In this document: positions 9,202 to 18,146 of the stretch, one piece after another
How the letters are laid out: each line of letters opens with the position of its first letter
Numbering within the stretch: position 1 is the stretch's first letter
Assembly: GCF_005952805.1 (NCBI RefSeq)
Contig: NZ_CP040709.1
Span: forward strand, 682,001 to 746,000
DNA length: 64,000 nt
Reading direction: 5' to 3'
DNA from: Inhella inkyongensis
Lineage (GTDB): Bacteria > Pseudomonadota > Gammaproteobacteria > Burkholderiales > Burkholderiaceae_C
The notes under the pieces: model-generated
The model's database searches: none
The model's input: only the letters and a program-made list of their open reading frames with translations
Told to the model about the DNA's origin: nothing
Made by a program: the position numbers and the translations under genes

Positions 9202-9971
9202 TGTCGGAGCGGTGCGGGCGGCGCGCCCTGCTGGCGGCGGCATGTGTGCCGGCGGCAGCATGGACGCCGCTGTGGGCGCAGGACGCCAAGCCACCCACCG
9301 TGCCACTTTTCATCGGCGAGACCTCCAACCGCCCGGTCTGGCGTCGCACCCTGGATCGTCTGGCTGAGGTGGCCGGGCTGCGCTGGGACATCCAGGTGCT
9401 GCCCTGGGGACGGGCGCAATTGCTGGCCGAGCGGGGTCAGGGACTGATCTTCGCGCTCGACCGCACCACGGCGCGCGAGCAGCACTTCGAGTTTGGCCGC
9501 AGCCTGGTCAGCACGCATGTTTGGGTGCTCTCGCGCCAGGGTGAGGAGTTCGCGGTGGGTGGGCCCGAGGACTTGCTGGAACGGCGCGTCTGTGTGGCGC
9601 GGGCAGCGCGCTATGGCGATGCGTTCGAGGCCCTGCGCCCACGCATGCGCCTGCTGACCGAGGCCGATCAACGCATCGATGGCCTGTTGCGCATGCTGCG
9701 CGCGCGCCGCTGCGATGCCATCTTGTTGACCGCGCGCGGCGATGACGCACGCTCGGCGGCGGCCGTGCTGCGCAGCACCGGGGCCGACCTGTCCGGCACG
9801 ACCGTGTTGCCGGTGCCGGTCCATCACGGCGGCGTCTACTTTGCGGCGGCCAAAGGCAGCGAGTGGCTGACTTGGCTGCCGCGTCTGGACGCCGCCTCGC
9901 AGCGCTTGCGACCTGAGTTGGAGCAGTTGCGGCGCGCTGAAGCCGAACGCGCTGGGGACCCAGCTCCCTGA
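9201..9971 (+). CDS. Periplasmic solute-binding-like protein
   Basis: The 256-residue product has an N-terminal signal peptide (RRALLAAACVPAAAWTPLWA, cleavage near WAQD). The mature region resembles family 3 extracellular solute-binding proteins: PLFIGETSNRPVW, WGRAQLLAERGQGLIFALDRT, a central LTEADQRIDGLLRMLRARRCDAILL segment and a late GVYFAAAKGSEW. It overlaps the pyk stop by one base. No permease or ATPase is adjacent, so it may work as a sensor-type binding protein or with a distant transporter. The ligand is unknown. Confidence 0.7.
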   Translation: MSERCGRRALLAAACVPAAAWTPLWAQDAKPPTVPLFIGETSNRPVWRRTLDRLAEVAGLRWDIQVLPWGRAQLLAERGQGLIFALDRTTAREQHFEFGRSLVSTHVWVLSRQGEEFAVGGPEDLLERRVCVARAARYGDAFEALRPRMRLLTEADQRIDGLLRMLRARRCDAILLTARGDDARSAAAVLRSTGADLSGTTVLPVPVHHGGVYFAAAKGSEWLTWLPRLDAASQRLRPELEQLRRAEAERAGDPAP

Positions 9972-10015
9972 GGGCTGTGGGCAAACTGCGCTTGGGGTTC
10001 AGCTACGCTGGCGGC

Positions 10016-10354
10016 ATGACGCCCGCCCAAATTGCCCAAGAGCAGCTCGACGCCTACAACGCCCGCGACCTGGCACGTTTCGTGGCCTGCTATGCCGATG
10101 ACTTCGTGCTTTTTCGTCCGCCGGCCGCCGAGCCCGTGCTGCGCGGCCGCGCGGCCTTGAGTGCGCACTACGCCAAGAACCGCTTCAACCTGCCGGATCT
10201 CCATGCCGAGCTCTTGGGCCGCCTGGTGGTGGGCAACAAGGTCTTTGATCATGAGCGCGTGCACGGTGTGCGCGCTGAGCCTTTTGAGGTCATGGCGGCC
10301 TATGAGGTCTGCGATGGCCTGATCGTCCAGGCCTTCTTCTTCGATGCGAACTAG
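10016..10354 (+). CDS. SnoaL/NTF2-like small protein
   Basis: The start at 10016 gives a 112-residue product with the compact NTF2-like pattern: AQEQLDAYNARDLARFVACYADDFVLFRP, then a loop with GRAALSAHYAKNRFN and beta strands ending in LIVQAFFFDAN. Such proteins are cone-shaped and include steroid isomerases, polyketide cyclases and many of unknown role; often called nuclear transport factor 2 family. Its gene is 8 nt ahead of the APH-like kinase gene and probably co-transcribed. Confidence 0.8.
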   Translation: MTPAQIAQEQLDAYNARDLARFVACYADDFVLFRPPAAEPVLRGRAALSAHYAKNRFNLPDLHAELLGRLVVGNKVFDHERVHGVRAEPFEVMAAYEVCDGLIVQAFFFDAN

Positions 10355-10362
10355 GGGCGCTC

Positions 10363-11436
10363 ATGAGCAGCTTTTCGGGCAGCCGCCCGGCGAACGAGAC
10401 TTGGTTGGATCTGTCGGCGCTGCAGGCCTTGTTGGCCCGCGAGCTGCCCGGGTTTGAAGGGCCCCTGAGCGCCGAACGCTTCAACGGCGGGCAGAGCAAC
10501 CCGACCTTCCGGCTCAGCACGCCAGGGGCCAGCTATGTGATGCGCTGCAAGCCGGCGGCAAAGGCGGATCTGCTGCCTTCGGCCCATGCCATTGAGCGCG
10601 AGGTGCGGGTGCAGCGCGCCCTGGCCGGCTCCGCCGTGCCGGTGCCCGAGATCCTGTTGCTGCACGAGGACGAAGCCCTGCTCGGCCGCGCCTTTTATGT
10701 GATGCAGATGCTGGATGGCGAGGTGCATTGGGACCCGCGCCTGCCCGCTCACAGTCCGGAGCAGCGTGCAGCGATCTTTGACGCGATGAACACCACCATC
10801 GCCGCCATCCACTCGGTGGATCTGGTGCGCTGGGGCTTGAGCGACTTCGGCGCGCCCGGCAACTACTACGACCGCCAGTTGGGCCGTTGGACCAAGCAAT
10901 ACCGCGCCTCCGAATTCAAGGAGGCGCCGATCGAGGCGATGGAGCGACTGATCGAGTGGTTGCCCGCCAACGCCCCCGCGCCCGAGACGGTGCAGACCCG
11001 GCTGCTGCACGGCGACTTCCGTCTCGACAACCTGGTGTTCGAGCGCGGCAACGCGCGCGTGCTCGGGGTGTTGGACTGGGAGCTCTCGACCCTGGGCGAC
11101 CCGCTGGCCGACTTTGCGTACCACGCACTGGCCTGGGTGGCCCCGCCCGGCCCGATGCGCGGCCTGGCCGGCGAAGACCTGGCCGCCTTGGGCATTCCCA
11201 GCTTGGCCGACTATTGCGCGCGCTATGAGGCCCGCACCGGGCTCACCGTGGGCAGTCGGTGGAACTTCTATTTCGCCTACAACCTCTTCCGCCTGGCCGC
11301 CATCATGCAAGGGGTGGCCGCCCGCGCTCGCCAGGGCACGGCCAGCAGCGCGCAGGCGGTGGCGCAAGGCGCCTTGGCGCCGCGCGTGGCGGGCTTGGGC
11401 TGGCAGCTGGCGCAGCAGGAATTCAAATTCAAGTGA
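10363..11436 (+). CDS. APH-family phosphotransferase (ACAD10/11-type kinase)
   Basis: The 357-residue protein has the aminoglycoside/choline-kinase fold: an ATP-binding N-lobe with FNGGQSNPTFRLST, a Brenner-type catalytic motif LLHGDFRLDNLVFE and the metal-binding DWELSTLGDPLADFAYH. This sub-type resembles the kinase domain of ACAD10/ACAD11, which acts on hydroxyacyl-CoA compounds, rather than antibiotic-modifying enzymes. No acyl-CoA dehydrogenase is adjacent here. It is therefore best called a putative metabolic kinase and not a resistance gene. Confidence 0.85.
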   Translation: MSSFSGSRPANETWLDLSALQALLARELPGFEGPLSAERFNGGQSNPTFRLSTPGASYVMRCKPAAKADLLPSAHAIEREVRVQRALAGSAVPVPEILLLHEDEALLGRAFYVMQMLDGEVHWDPRLPAHSPEQRAAIFDAMNTTIAAIHSVDLVRWGLSDFGAPGNYYDRQLGRWTKQYRASEFKEAPIEAMERLIEWLPANAPAPETVQTRLLHGDFRLDNLVFERGNARVLGVLDWELSTLGDPLADFAYHALAWVAPPGPMRGLAGEDLAALGIPSLADYCARYEARTGLTVGSRWNFYFAYNLFRLAAIMQGVAARARQGTASSAQAVAQGALAPRVAGLGWQLAQQEFKFK

Positions 11437-11450
11437 TGGGGAGTGCGCTG

Positions 11451-13175
11451 ATGAGGATTCGATCGATGTGGACCCGATGCTGGGCCCTGATGCTGGCAGG
11501 CAGCTTGCTGGCCTGCGGAACGCCCACCCCTCCCGCCGAGACCACCGCCGCGAAGGCGCCGGCCGCACAGAACGAGGCCGACTCGAGCCTGGAGCGTTTG
11601 CCGGTCACGGGTTCCGCGATTACGCCGCAGCCCATGGTGTCGAAGCCACCACCGCAGGCGATCGTCACGCAGTCGGCACTGCCGCCGCCGTCACCGGCGC
11701 CCGTGCCCGCGCCCGCGCCGTTGGCCAGACCCTATTTGCCCTCACCGGCCCCCACGACCGCCAAGTACAGCGCCTTCGCCGACAACCCCTGGCAGCGCGT
11801 CAGCGAGCAGCCCGTGTCCACCTTCAGTGCCAGCGTGGACACCGGCTCCTATGCCAATGTGCGGCGCTTCATCAACCGGGGGCAACTGCCGCCGCGTGAT
11901 GCCGTGCGGGTCGAGGAGTTGGTGAATTACTTCGGCTATGACGACCCCTTGCCGGCGGCCGACGAGGCCATGCCCTTTCGCGTGAGCCTGCAGCAGGCTG
12001 TCTCACCCTGGCATGCCGGGCGCGGCCTGCTGCGCATCGGCATCAAGGGGCGCGACCCCGCGCGCAGCCTGCTGCCACCGGTCAATCTGGTGTTTTTGGT
12101 CGATGTTTCGGGCTCGATGGCGCCGGAGGACCGCCTGCCCCTGGTGCGCGCGGCCTTGCAGCTTCTGGCCGGGCAGTTGCGCGAGCAAGACCGCGTCAGC
12201 CTGGTCAGCTATGCCAATGGCACCCAGGTGGTGCTGCCGGCCACGGCCGGCAACCAGCGCGAGCAGATCAGCCAGGCGATTCAACGCCTGCAGGCCAGCG
12301 GCGGCACCTATGGCGAGGCCGGCATCCGGCTGGCCTACGAGCAGGCGCGCGCCGGCTTCATTGCGGGCGGTATCAACCGCGTGCTGCTGGCCACCGATGG
12401 CGACCTGAACATCGGCATCACCGACCCCCAGGTCTTGAAGGACCTGGTGGAGACGCAGCGCCGCGCAGGCGTCAGCCTCACCACCCTGGGGGTGGGCAGC
12501 AGCAATTACAACGAAGCCCTGATGAAGAAGCTGGCCGATGCAGGCGACGGCAGCTACCACTACCTGGATTCGCTGCAGGAGGCCCACAAGGTCTTGGTCC
12601 AGCAGATGCGTTCGACGCTGGAGACCATCGCCCGCGATTTGAAGCTGCAGATCGAATTCAACCCCGCCGTAGCGGACGAGTACCGGCTGATCGGCTACGA
12701 GCTGCACGCCCTCAAGCGCGAGGACTTCAACAACGACCAGATTGACGCCGGCGAGATCGGCGCCGGACACAGCGTGACGGCCCTGTTTGAATGGGTGCCG
12801 CGTGGGGGCGCGGGCAATGTGGACCCGCTGCGCTATCAGGCCCCCAAGGCCTCGGCCAAGGGCAAGGCGGCCCAGGAACTGGCCTTTCTGAAGCTGCGTT
12901 TCAAGCGCCCCGGCAAGGCCGAGAGCGAGCTGCACCAGTTGCCGGTGCCGCGCCTGTCACTGCAGCCCGTGGCCCAGGCCCCGACCGAGCTGCGCTGGGC
13001 CGCCGCCGTGGCGGGCTGGGGCCAGTGGCTGCGCGGCAGCACGCAGATCGGCGGCTTCGACGCCGAGCAGGCCCTGGCCTTGGCGAAGACGGCGCGTGGC
13101 GAGGACGCCTATGGCCATCGCGTGGAGGCTGAGAGATTGATGGCCTTGTCAGCGGCCCTCAAACCACGGCCTTAG
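11451..13175 (+). CDS. YfbK-type VWA-domain lipoprotein
   Basis: The 574-residue protein starts at ATG 11451, which has a GGGGAG ribosome site 7 nt upstream; an in-frame ATG at 11436 overlaps the previous stop but lacks one. A lipoprotein signal ends in lipobox LLAC. A Pro/Ala-rich linker (about residues 60-110) precedes the YfbK-type N-terminal region (NPWQRVSEQPVSTFSASVDTGSY). Next comes a von Willebrand A domain with the MIDAS motif DVSGSM, then the DUF3520-like C-terminus. Such proteins bind partners through a metal ion at the envelope. Its 3' end overlaps the convergent acyltransferase gene by 4 nt. Confidence 0.9.
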   Translation: MRIRSMWTRCWALMLAGSLLACGTPTPPAETTAAKAPAAQNEADSSLERLPVTGSAITPQPMVSKPPPQAIVTQSALPPPSPAPVPAPAPLARPYLPSPAPTTAKYSAFADNPWQRVSEQPVSTFSASVDTGSYANVRRFINRGQLPPRDAVRVEELVNYFGYDDPLPAADEAMPFRVSLQQAVSPWHAGRGLLRIGIKGRDPARSLLPPVNLVFLVDVSGSMAPEDRLPLVRAALQLLAGQLREQDRVSLVSYANGTQVVLPATAGNQREQISQAIQRLQASGGTYGEAGIRLAYEQARAGFIAGGINRVLLATDGDLNIGITDPQVLKDLVETQRRAGVSLTTLGVGSSNYNEALMKKLADAGDGSYHYLDSLQEAHKVLVQQMRSTLETIARDLKLQIEFNPAVADEYRLIGYELHALKREDFNNDQIDAGEIGAGHSVTALFEWVPRGGAGNVDPLRYQAPKASAKGKAAQELAFLKLRFKRPGKAESELHQLPVPRLSLQPVAQAPTELRWAAAVAGWGQWLRGSTQIGGFDAEQALALAKTARGEDAYGHRVEAERLMALSAALKPRP

Positions 13176-14272
13176 TTCCCCGGCAGCAGCACCGCCACCC
13201 CCATGGGCAGCAGGGTGAGTGCGCCCAGCCGGGCCAACAGGGGCCGGAGGTCCAGTGCCAGGGTGGGCAGCTCCACCTGACGCAGGAAGTGCGCCGCGGC
13301 CCATTGGCTGGCGCACCAGGCGCCCAGCAGCAGCGTGAAGGCCAGCAGCGTGCCGCCACCGCCGAGCACGAACAGGGCGTTGGCAGCCAGCAGCACCGGG
13401 AAGTGCACCAGGAAGAGCGCATAGGAGGCCTGGCCACGGCGCTGGATCCAGGCCTGCAGCCGATCGGGCCAGGCCAGCGGCTGGCTGCGCCATTGGGCTG
13501 CGACTAGAGCCCAGGCGGTCAGGAGGGCCAGGGCCAGGCGACCGCGGAAGTCCAGGGCCAGCGCGCCAATCAAGGCCAGGCTGAGCAGACCCAGGCCCAC
13601 CCAGCGGCGCGGCAGGGCCTGCAGGCGCTGTACCCAGACGCCCAGGCCATAGGCGGCGAAGAAATAGGGCGCCCAGTTGTCGCCTGCGCTCCAGCGGTTG
13701 AAGGCATAGGCCGAGGCCAGGGTCAGGGCGAGCAGCCACCCGCCGGCCAGGCGTTGGCGGCTCAGCAGGGCCAGCAGTGCGAACAGCTGGAAGTCGATGG
13801 CCACGTACCAGGCGCCCACCGTCAGGGCCTCTTGGTCGAGCACGCCGTGCAGCAGCAGGGCATGGGCCAAGAGTTGTTCCGCCTCGATCGCTTGGGGCAG
13901 CAGCTCGGGGATCCAGGGCGCGGTCAGCGCATGCAGCAGCAGGGTCAGGGCCACGGCCACCATGAAGGGCAGGGCCAGGCGCAGATGGCGGCGCAGCAGT
14001 TGATTGAGCAGCGGCGTGCGGCGGCTGCGGGCGCGCTCCAGGCCTTGGGCGGCCAGATAACCCCCCAACACCAGGAAGATCTGCACGGCATAGCGGCCGT
14101 AATCCTGCAGAGCGTCGATCAGCATGCCGCCGTCCAGGGCGGCAGCCAGCGGGCCGTAGATCAGCGCGTGATGCAGCAGGATGACTTGGGCCGCCAGGGC
14201 CTTGAGGGCATCGATGGCGACAAAACGGGGGGCAGGCGGACGCGCGGCGGCCACCAAAGGCAGGCTGGACAT
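13172..14272 (-). CDS. Acyltransferase-3 family membrane protein
   Basis: The 366-residue polytopic protein has about ten membrane segments and the OafA/YrhL pattern: FVAIDALKALAAQVILLHHAL at the N-terminus with the conserved His, a RRHLRLALP loop with the conserved Arg-Leu-Pro region, and a C-terminal SYALFLVHFPVLL segment. Family members O-acetylate cell-surface glycans. No polysaccharide genes are nearby, so the acceptor is unknown. It is convergent with the VWA gene and divergent from the small membrane-anchored protein after it. Confidence 0.88.
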   Translation of the reverse strand: MSSLPLVAAARPPAPRFVAIDALKALAAQVILLHHALIYGPLAAALDGGMLIDALQDYGRYAVQIFLVLGGYLAAQGLERARSRRTPLLNQLLRRHLRLALPFMVAVALTLLLHALTAPWIPELLPQAIEAEQLLAHALLLHGVLDQEALTVGAWYVAIDFQLFALLALLSRQRLAGGWLLALTLASAYAFNRWSAGDNWAPYFFAAYGLGVWVQRLQALPRRWVGLGLLSLALIGALALDFRGRLALALLTAWALVAAQWRSQPLAWPDRLQAWIQRRGQASYALFLVHFPVLLAANALFVLGGGGTLLAFTLLLGAWCASQWAAAHFLRQVELPTLALDLRPLLARLGALTLLPMGVAVLLPGN

Positions 14273-14421
14273 GGATCGTGGGGGAGGGTGGGGCGCAGAC
14301 TGGCTGCGGCGGCGCGCATTGGGAATCGGGCGGCCCGGCCGGCATTGTCGCGGGCCGGCCTCGGCAGCTTGGCGATACTGCGGTCCCTTTGCGTTAGCCC
14401 TACGCCACCTAAGTCACGCCC

Positions 14422-14856
14422 ATGCTGAAAACCCGCGCTTTCTGGATCGTCCTGGCCCTGCTTGTCGGGCTGCCCCTGCTCTATTTCTGGGCGGCCTTGA
14501 GCTGGAGCTACAGCGAGGGCGAGCGCGCTGGCTGGGTGCAGAAGTTTTCCAAGAAGGGCTGGATCTGCAAGACCTGGGAGGGCGAACTGGCCCTGGTGTC
14601 CATGCCCGGCGCGGCGCCCGAGAAGTTCGAGTTCAGCGTGCACGATGAGGCGGTGGCGGCACGCATCACCGAGGCCATGGGCCGCCGCGTCGCCCTGCAT
14701 TACGAGCAGAAGAAGGGCCTGCCGGGTTCCTGCTTCGGTGACACGCGCTACTTCATCACCGATGTGAAGGTGGCCGATCAGATTCCGCTGGCGCCCGGAG
14801 TGGCGGTGCCGCAACCTGCGCCGCAGCCCGCGCCCGTACCGGCCAGTGCGCCCTGA
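14422..14856 (+). CDS. Membrane-anchored hypothetical protein with Pro/Ala tail
   Basis: The 144-residue protein has one N-terminal membrane segment (about residues 6-26), then a soluble beta-rich domain with two Cys (KKGWICKTWEGELAL and PGSCFGDTRYF). It ends in a proline/alanine-rich tail with QPAP repeats. I cannot assign a family. The 149 nt between it and the divergent acyltransferase gene contain no clear promoter to my eye. Confidence 0.7.
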   Translation: MLKTRAFWIVLALLVGLPLLYFWAALSWSYSEGERAGWVQKFSKKGWICKTWEGELALVSMPGAAPEKFEFSVHDEAVAARITEAMGRRVALHYEQKKGLPGSCFGDTRYFITDVKVADQIPLAPGVAVPQPAPQPAPVPASAP

Positions 14857-14866
14857 TCCGCGCGCT

Positions 14867-15889
14867 TCAACCGCTGCGCGCGTTCTCGATCAGCGCCAGG
14901 ATGCGCTTGTTGGCGTTCACCGGCACCAGCTCCACTTCACGGTGATTGAGGCCGAAGACGCGGAATAACTCGTCGGCAAAGGCGTGGCCGATGTCGGGCA
15001 CGCCCTCGAAGTCAATCTCGGCGCGCTTGAAGCGTTCCAGCCGCGCGGTGACGCGGCGGGCCTGGGCGCGGCTGTCCAGGGCCTGGCCGGGGCCGGCCAG
15101 CAAGCGCAGGCTGATGACGGTGCGGTCAAAGGCGATGCCGCTGCCATCGATGCTCCAGGCGCCCAGCACCTGGTCGAGTGTGCGGGTGGTGTCCAGGGCC
15201 ACCGCGAAATAAATGCTGGTGCCCTGGCGCGGCAGGGCCTTGCCCGGGCGCCAGCCGCTGGCGTCCCAGGCGCGGCGCTGGTAGGCAGTGCCGTTGGCGT
15301 GCAGGTCGAACACATCGGCCAACTGGCTGCTGAAAAACAGGCCGCGGCCGGTGTGTTCCTGCGGCGCGGTGGTGAGCCGCCCCTTGCTCAGCTCCAGCAT
15401 GGCCAGATTGGGGTCGGGGATGTCGTAGGTGCCGGCGATCTTTTCAAACACGCCGCAGCCATCGTCGCTGACCAGCAGCTGCACATGGGTGGGCGTCTGG
15501 CGCAGACTGACTGTGACCGAGCTGCCGCCGCTGTGGTCGATGGCGTTGTTCAGCAGCTCCGTGAAGGCGTGCTGCACCATCCGCCCCACATGGGGGGGCA
15601 ACGCGAAGTTGGGGGCGTAGTCGCGCTGCCAGGGCAGGTCTTCTTGCAAGCCGTAGAGCGGATAGCTCCTGACCACCTGGCGCAGCGCGCCGGGGCGGTA
15701 ATGCGGGTGGCTGAAACCGCCCTCGCGGATCAGCCAGCCGGAATCGACCAGACGCTTGAGCATGGCCTGCACGGCACGCCGGCTGGCCCCTGTCTTTTCC
15801 TGCACATGGTCGGCCAGCTGGTGCGAGTGCTCGCGAGCGGCGGCGGTGATCCATTGGGTGAAGTGGTCGAAGCTCAGGCGGGTGCTCAT
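14867..15889 (-). CDS. HTH - GHKL ATPase - DUF4325 regulator
   Basis: The 340-residue soluble protein has three parts. Residues 1-70 look like a winged-helix domain (ASRRAVQAMLKRLVDSGWLIREGG). Residues about 100-215 are a GHKL ATPase with an intact N box (ELLNNAIDHS, 111-120), a G1 box (DDGCGVF, 142-148) and a Gly-rich G2 loop (TGRGLFFSSQL). Residues about 255-335 match the STAS-like DUF4325 fold (IDFEGVPDIGHAFADELFRVFG). There is no phospho-acceptor His helix. The layout resembles a combined anti-sigma-type kinase and STAS-like partner in one chain. ATG 15889 was chosen; GTG 15925 is an alternative. Confidence 0.8.
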   Translation of the reverse strand: MSTRLSFDHFTQWITAAAREHSHQLADHVQEKTGASRRAVQAMLKRLVDSGWLIREGGFSHPHYRPGALRQVVRSYPLYGLQEDLPWQRDYAPNFALPPHVGRMVQHAFTELLNNAIDHSGGSSVTVSLRQTPTHVQLLVSDDGCGVFEKIAGTYDIPDPNLAMLELSKGRLTTAPQEHTGRGLFFSSQLADVFDLHANGTAYQRRAWDASGWRPGKALPRQGTSIYFAVALDTTRTLDQVLGAWSIDGSGIAFDRTVISLRLLAGPGQALDSRAQARRVTARLERFKRAEIDFEGVPDIGHAFADELFRVFGLNHREVELVPVNANKRILALIENARSG

Positions 15890-16015
15890 ATCAGGGGTGC
15901 CCGGCCGTCCGAAACCCCTGAGCACCTCCTCGGGAGGCGGCGAGCGAAAGCGAGACTGGAGTTCGTTTCATGCGGGCGAGCCTACTGGGGGGATGCGCGG
16001 CCCGCAAGGGCAGTT

Positions 16016-18013
16016 CTACCGCTCCTGCAACCAGCGCGAGAAGGCTTCGGCATCCATGGCGGGGGCCAGGTGCTGACCCAGCAGGCCGTCGACGCCCAGT
16101 TCCCACAGCAGGCGGGCCTGGCTGGCCTGCTCGACGCCCTTGGCGATCACGTGCAAGCCTTCGGCATGGGCTAACTCGGTCAGCGCGGTGATCCAGCGAT
16201 CCGAGCGACTGTCGGGGCGCAGGGCCTGGATCAAGGGCCGCGCCAGTTTGATCTGGCCCAGGCCCGGGTGGCTCAGGCAGGCCAGGGCGCTGTCGCCGCT
16301 GCCGAAGTCATCGAGCGCCAATGAAAAGCCGGCCGCTCGCAGGGCCGGCAGCTTGAACAGGTCTTGCAGCTGCGGGTCGCGCAGCTGGGCCTCGCGCAAG
16401 TCCAGCACCAGGGCCTGGCCGGGCAGGCTGAACTGGCCTAGGCGGGTCGCCCAGTCGGTGACCGACAGGCCCCATTGGCGCAGTTGGGTGCCCGATAGAT
16501 TGAGCGCCAGGCGCAGATCGGGTGCGAGTTCGCGCCGCCACTGCGTGAGCTGGGCGGCCGATTGCTTGAGCACCCAGGCGCCGATCTCGTGGATCAGTCC
16601 GGTGCTCTCCGCCAGGGGCAGGAAGGAGTCCGGCCCCAACAGGCCCAGCATGGGGTGCTGCCAGCGCAACAGCACCTCGGCCTCGGGTGGCAGCCCGCGC
16701 TCGCGCATGACGATGGGCTGGAAGCGCAGGCGGAACTCATGGCGGGCCAGGGCCAGGCGCAGTTCGTCGCCCAGGCGGGCGCGGCTGCGTGCGGCCTCTT
16801 GCAGCGAGCGGGTGAAGTAGCGGTAGCCGTCGCGGCCCTCGGCCTTGGCGCTGTAGAGCGCTTGATCGGCGCGCTTGAACAGGGTGGCGGCGTCGGGCGC
16901 ATCGTCTGGGTAGAGCGCCACCCCGATGCTGCAGGACACCTGGGCCGACTGCAGCCCCAGCTCGAAGGGCTGCCCCAGGCTGTGCACCAAGGCGCCGGCC
17001 ACGCGCTCCACCACCGCCGGTCCCTCGCCCAGCTCGGAGAGCAGCACCACGAACTCGTCGCCGCCGAGGCGCGCCACCATGTCGACCTCGCGCACGCAGG
17101 CCTTGATGCGGGCGGCGGCCTGGCGCAGCAGGGCGTCGCCGGCGTCGTGCCCCAGGCTGTCGTTGACGGCCTTGAAGTGATCGAGATCGAGCGCGAGCAG
17201 GGCCACGCGCAGCTGCTCGCGCTGGCCCTTCTTCAGATCGTGGTCGAGCCGCTCGGCCAGTAGGCGGCGGTTGGGCAGATCGGTCAGGGCGTCGAAATTG
17301 GCGGCGCGCCAGGCCAGGGTCTCGCTGCTCTTGCGCTCGGTGATGTCGGTGTGCGTGCCCACCATGCGCAGCGGCTGGCCTTGGGCGTCGCGGGCGATCA
17401 CCATGCCGCGCGTCAGGATCCACTTCCAGCTGCCGTCCTTGCAGCGCACCCGGTGCTCGTTGCGGTAGATGGCGCTGCGGCCCTCGAAGTGATCGGCGCG
17501 ATCCAGGGCCATCTGCGCCCGATCGTCTGGGTGCGTCAGCGCATCCATGGCCTCGGGGCTGGGTGGAATGTCGTCGGCCGCGTACCCGTAGATGCGCAGG
17601 AAGCCGGGCGAGTAGAGCTCGACACCGGACTGGATGTACCAGTCCCACACACCATCGCCGGTGGCCTCCAGCGCCAGCTTCCACACGGCGTCGGCCTCGT
17701 GCAACTGGGCTTCGGCGGCCTTGAGGGCGCTGATGTCGGTGAGGATGCCCAGCCACAGTTCGTTTTGCAGGGGCTGCATGGCCAGCCAATGCCAGCGACC
17801 CAGCCATTGCAATTGCAGGCCCCAAGGTCTGCGCGTCTCAATGCCTTCCTGCCAGCGGCGCTGGAACTCGGCCCAGTGTTCGGGGGCGATGGCGTCTTCC
17901 AGGCGCTCGGGACTGGACTGGCGGCGCAGCAGCAGCTGGTCGTCGTTGGCCACCCACCAGGGGTGTGGCAGGGCGGCGAGAAGGGTGTCGTCGTCGCTCA
18001 CGTCCAGATTCAT
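16016..18013 (-). CDS. PAS-GGDEF-EAL protein with degenerate EAL domain
   Basis: The 665-residue cytoplasmic protein has an N-terminal PAS-like region (1-100), a PAS_3 domain with PAC segment (about 105-230, ending TDITERK), GGDEF (about 240-400) and EAL (about 415-660). GGDEF is intact at about 316-320, with the inhibitory RxxD site (REVD) five residues before it, so diguanylate cyclase activity with product inhibition is likely. In the EAL domain several catalytic positions differ: the signature reads EVL, the usual KID reads KLA, AEGVE reads AKGVE, and the late Gln before GY is lost. Phosphodiesterase activity is therefore doubtful. Confidence 0.93.
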   Translation of the reverse strand: MNLDVSDDDTLLAALPHPWWVANDDQLLLRRQSSPERLEDAIAPEHWAEFQRRWQEGIETRRPWGLQLQWLGRWHWLAMQPLQNELWLGILTDISALKAAEAQLHEADAVWKLALEATGDGVWDWYIQSGVELYSPGFLRIYGYAADDIPPSPEAMDALTHPDDRAQMALDRADHFEGRSAIYRNEHRVRCKDGSWKWILTRGMVIARDAQGQPLRMVGTHTDITERKSSETLAWRAANFDALTDLPNRRLLAERLDHDLKKGQREQLRVALLALDLDHFKAVNDSLGHDAGDALLRQAAARIKACVREVDMVARLGGDEFVVLLSELGEGPAVVERVAGALVHSLGQPFELGLQSAQVSCSIGVALYPDDAPDAATLFKRADQALYSAKAEGRDGYRYFTRSLQEAARSRARLGDELRLALARHEFRLRFQPIVMRERGLPPEAEVLLRWQHPMLGLLGPDSFLPLAESTGLIHEIGAWVLKQSAAQLTQWRRELAPDLRLALNLSGTQLRQWGLSVTDWATRLGQFSLPGQALVLDLREAQLRDPQLQDLFKLPALRAAGFSLALDDFGSGDSALACLSHPGLGQIKLARPLIQALRPDSRSDRWITALTELAHAEGLHVIAKGVEQASQARLLWELGVDGLLGQHLAPAMDAEAFSRWLQER

Positions 18014-18146
18014 CGCACTGGGATTCCCGAGGAGGCCGAGCCGGGCTCAGCGCGCAAGCAATGTAACGAGTCTGGGGCCTCTCTGTCGTCTATTGATATC
18101 CCCTCCTCAATCAGAATGAGGCGAGCCCCCCACAGATGGAAAGACC

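Noticed and set aside
10363..11436. Aminoglycoside resistance gene
   Set aside because: The sequence resembles ACAD10/11-type metabolic kinases, not known resistance enzymes.
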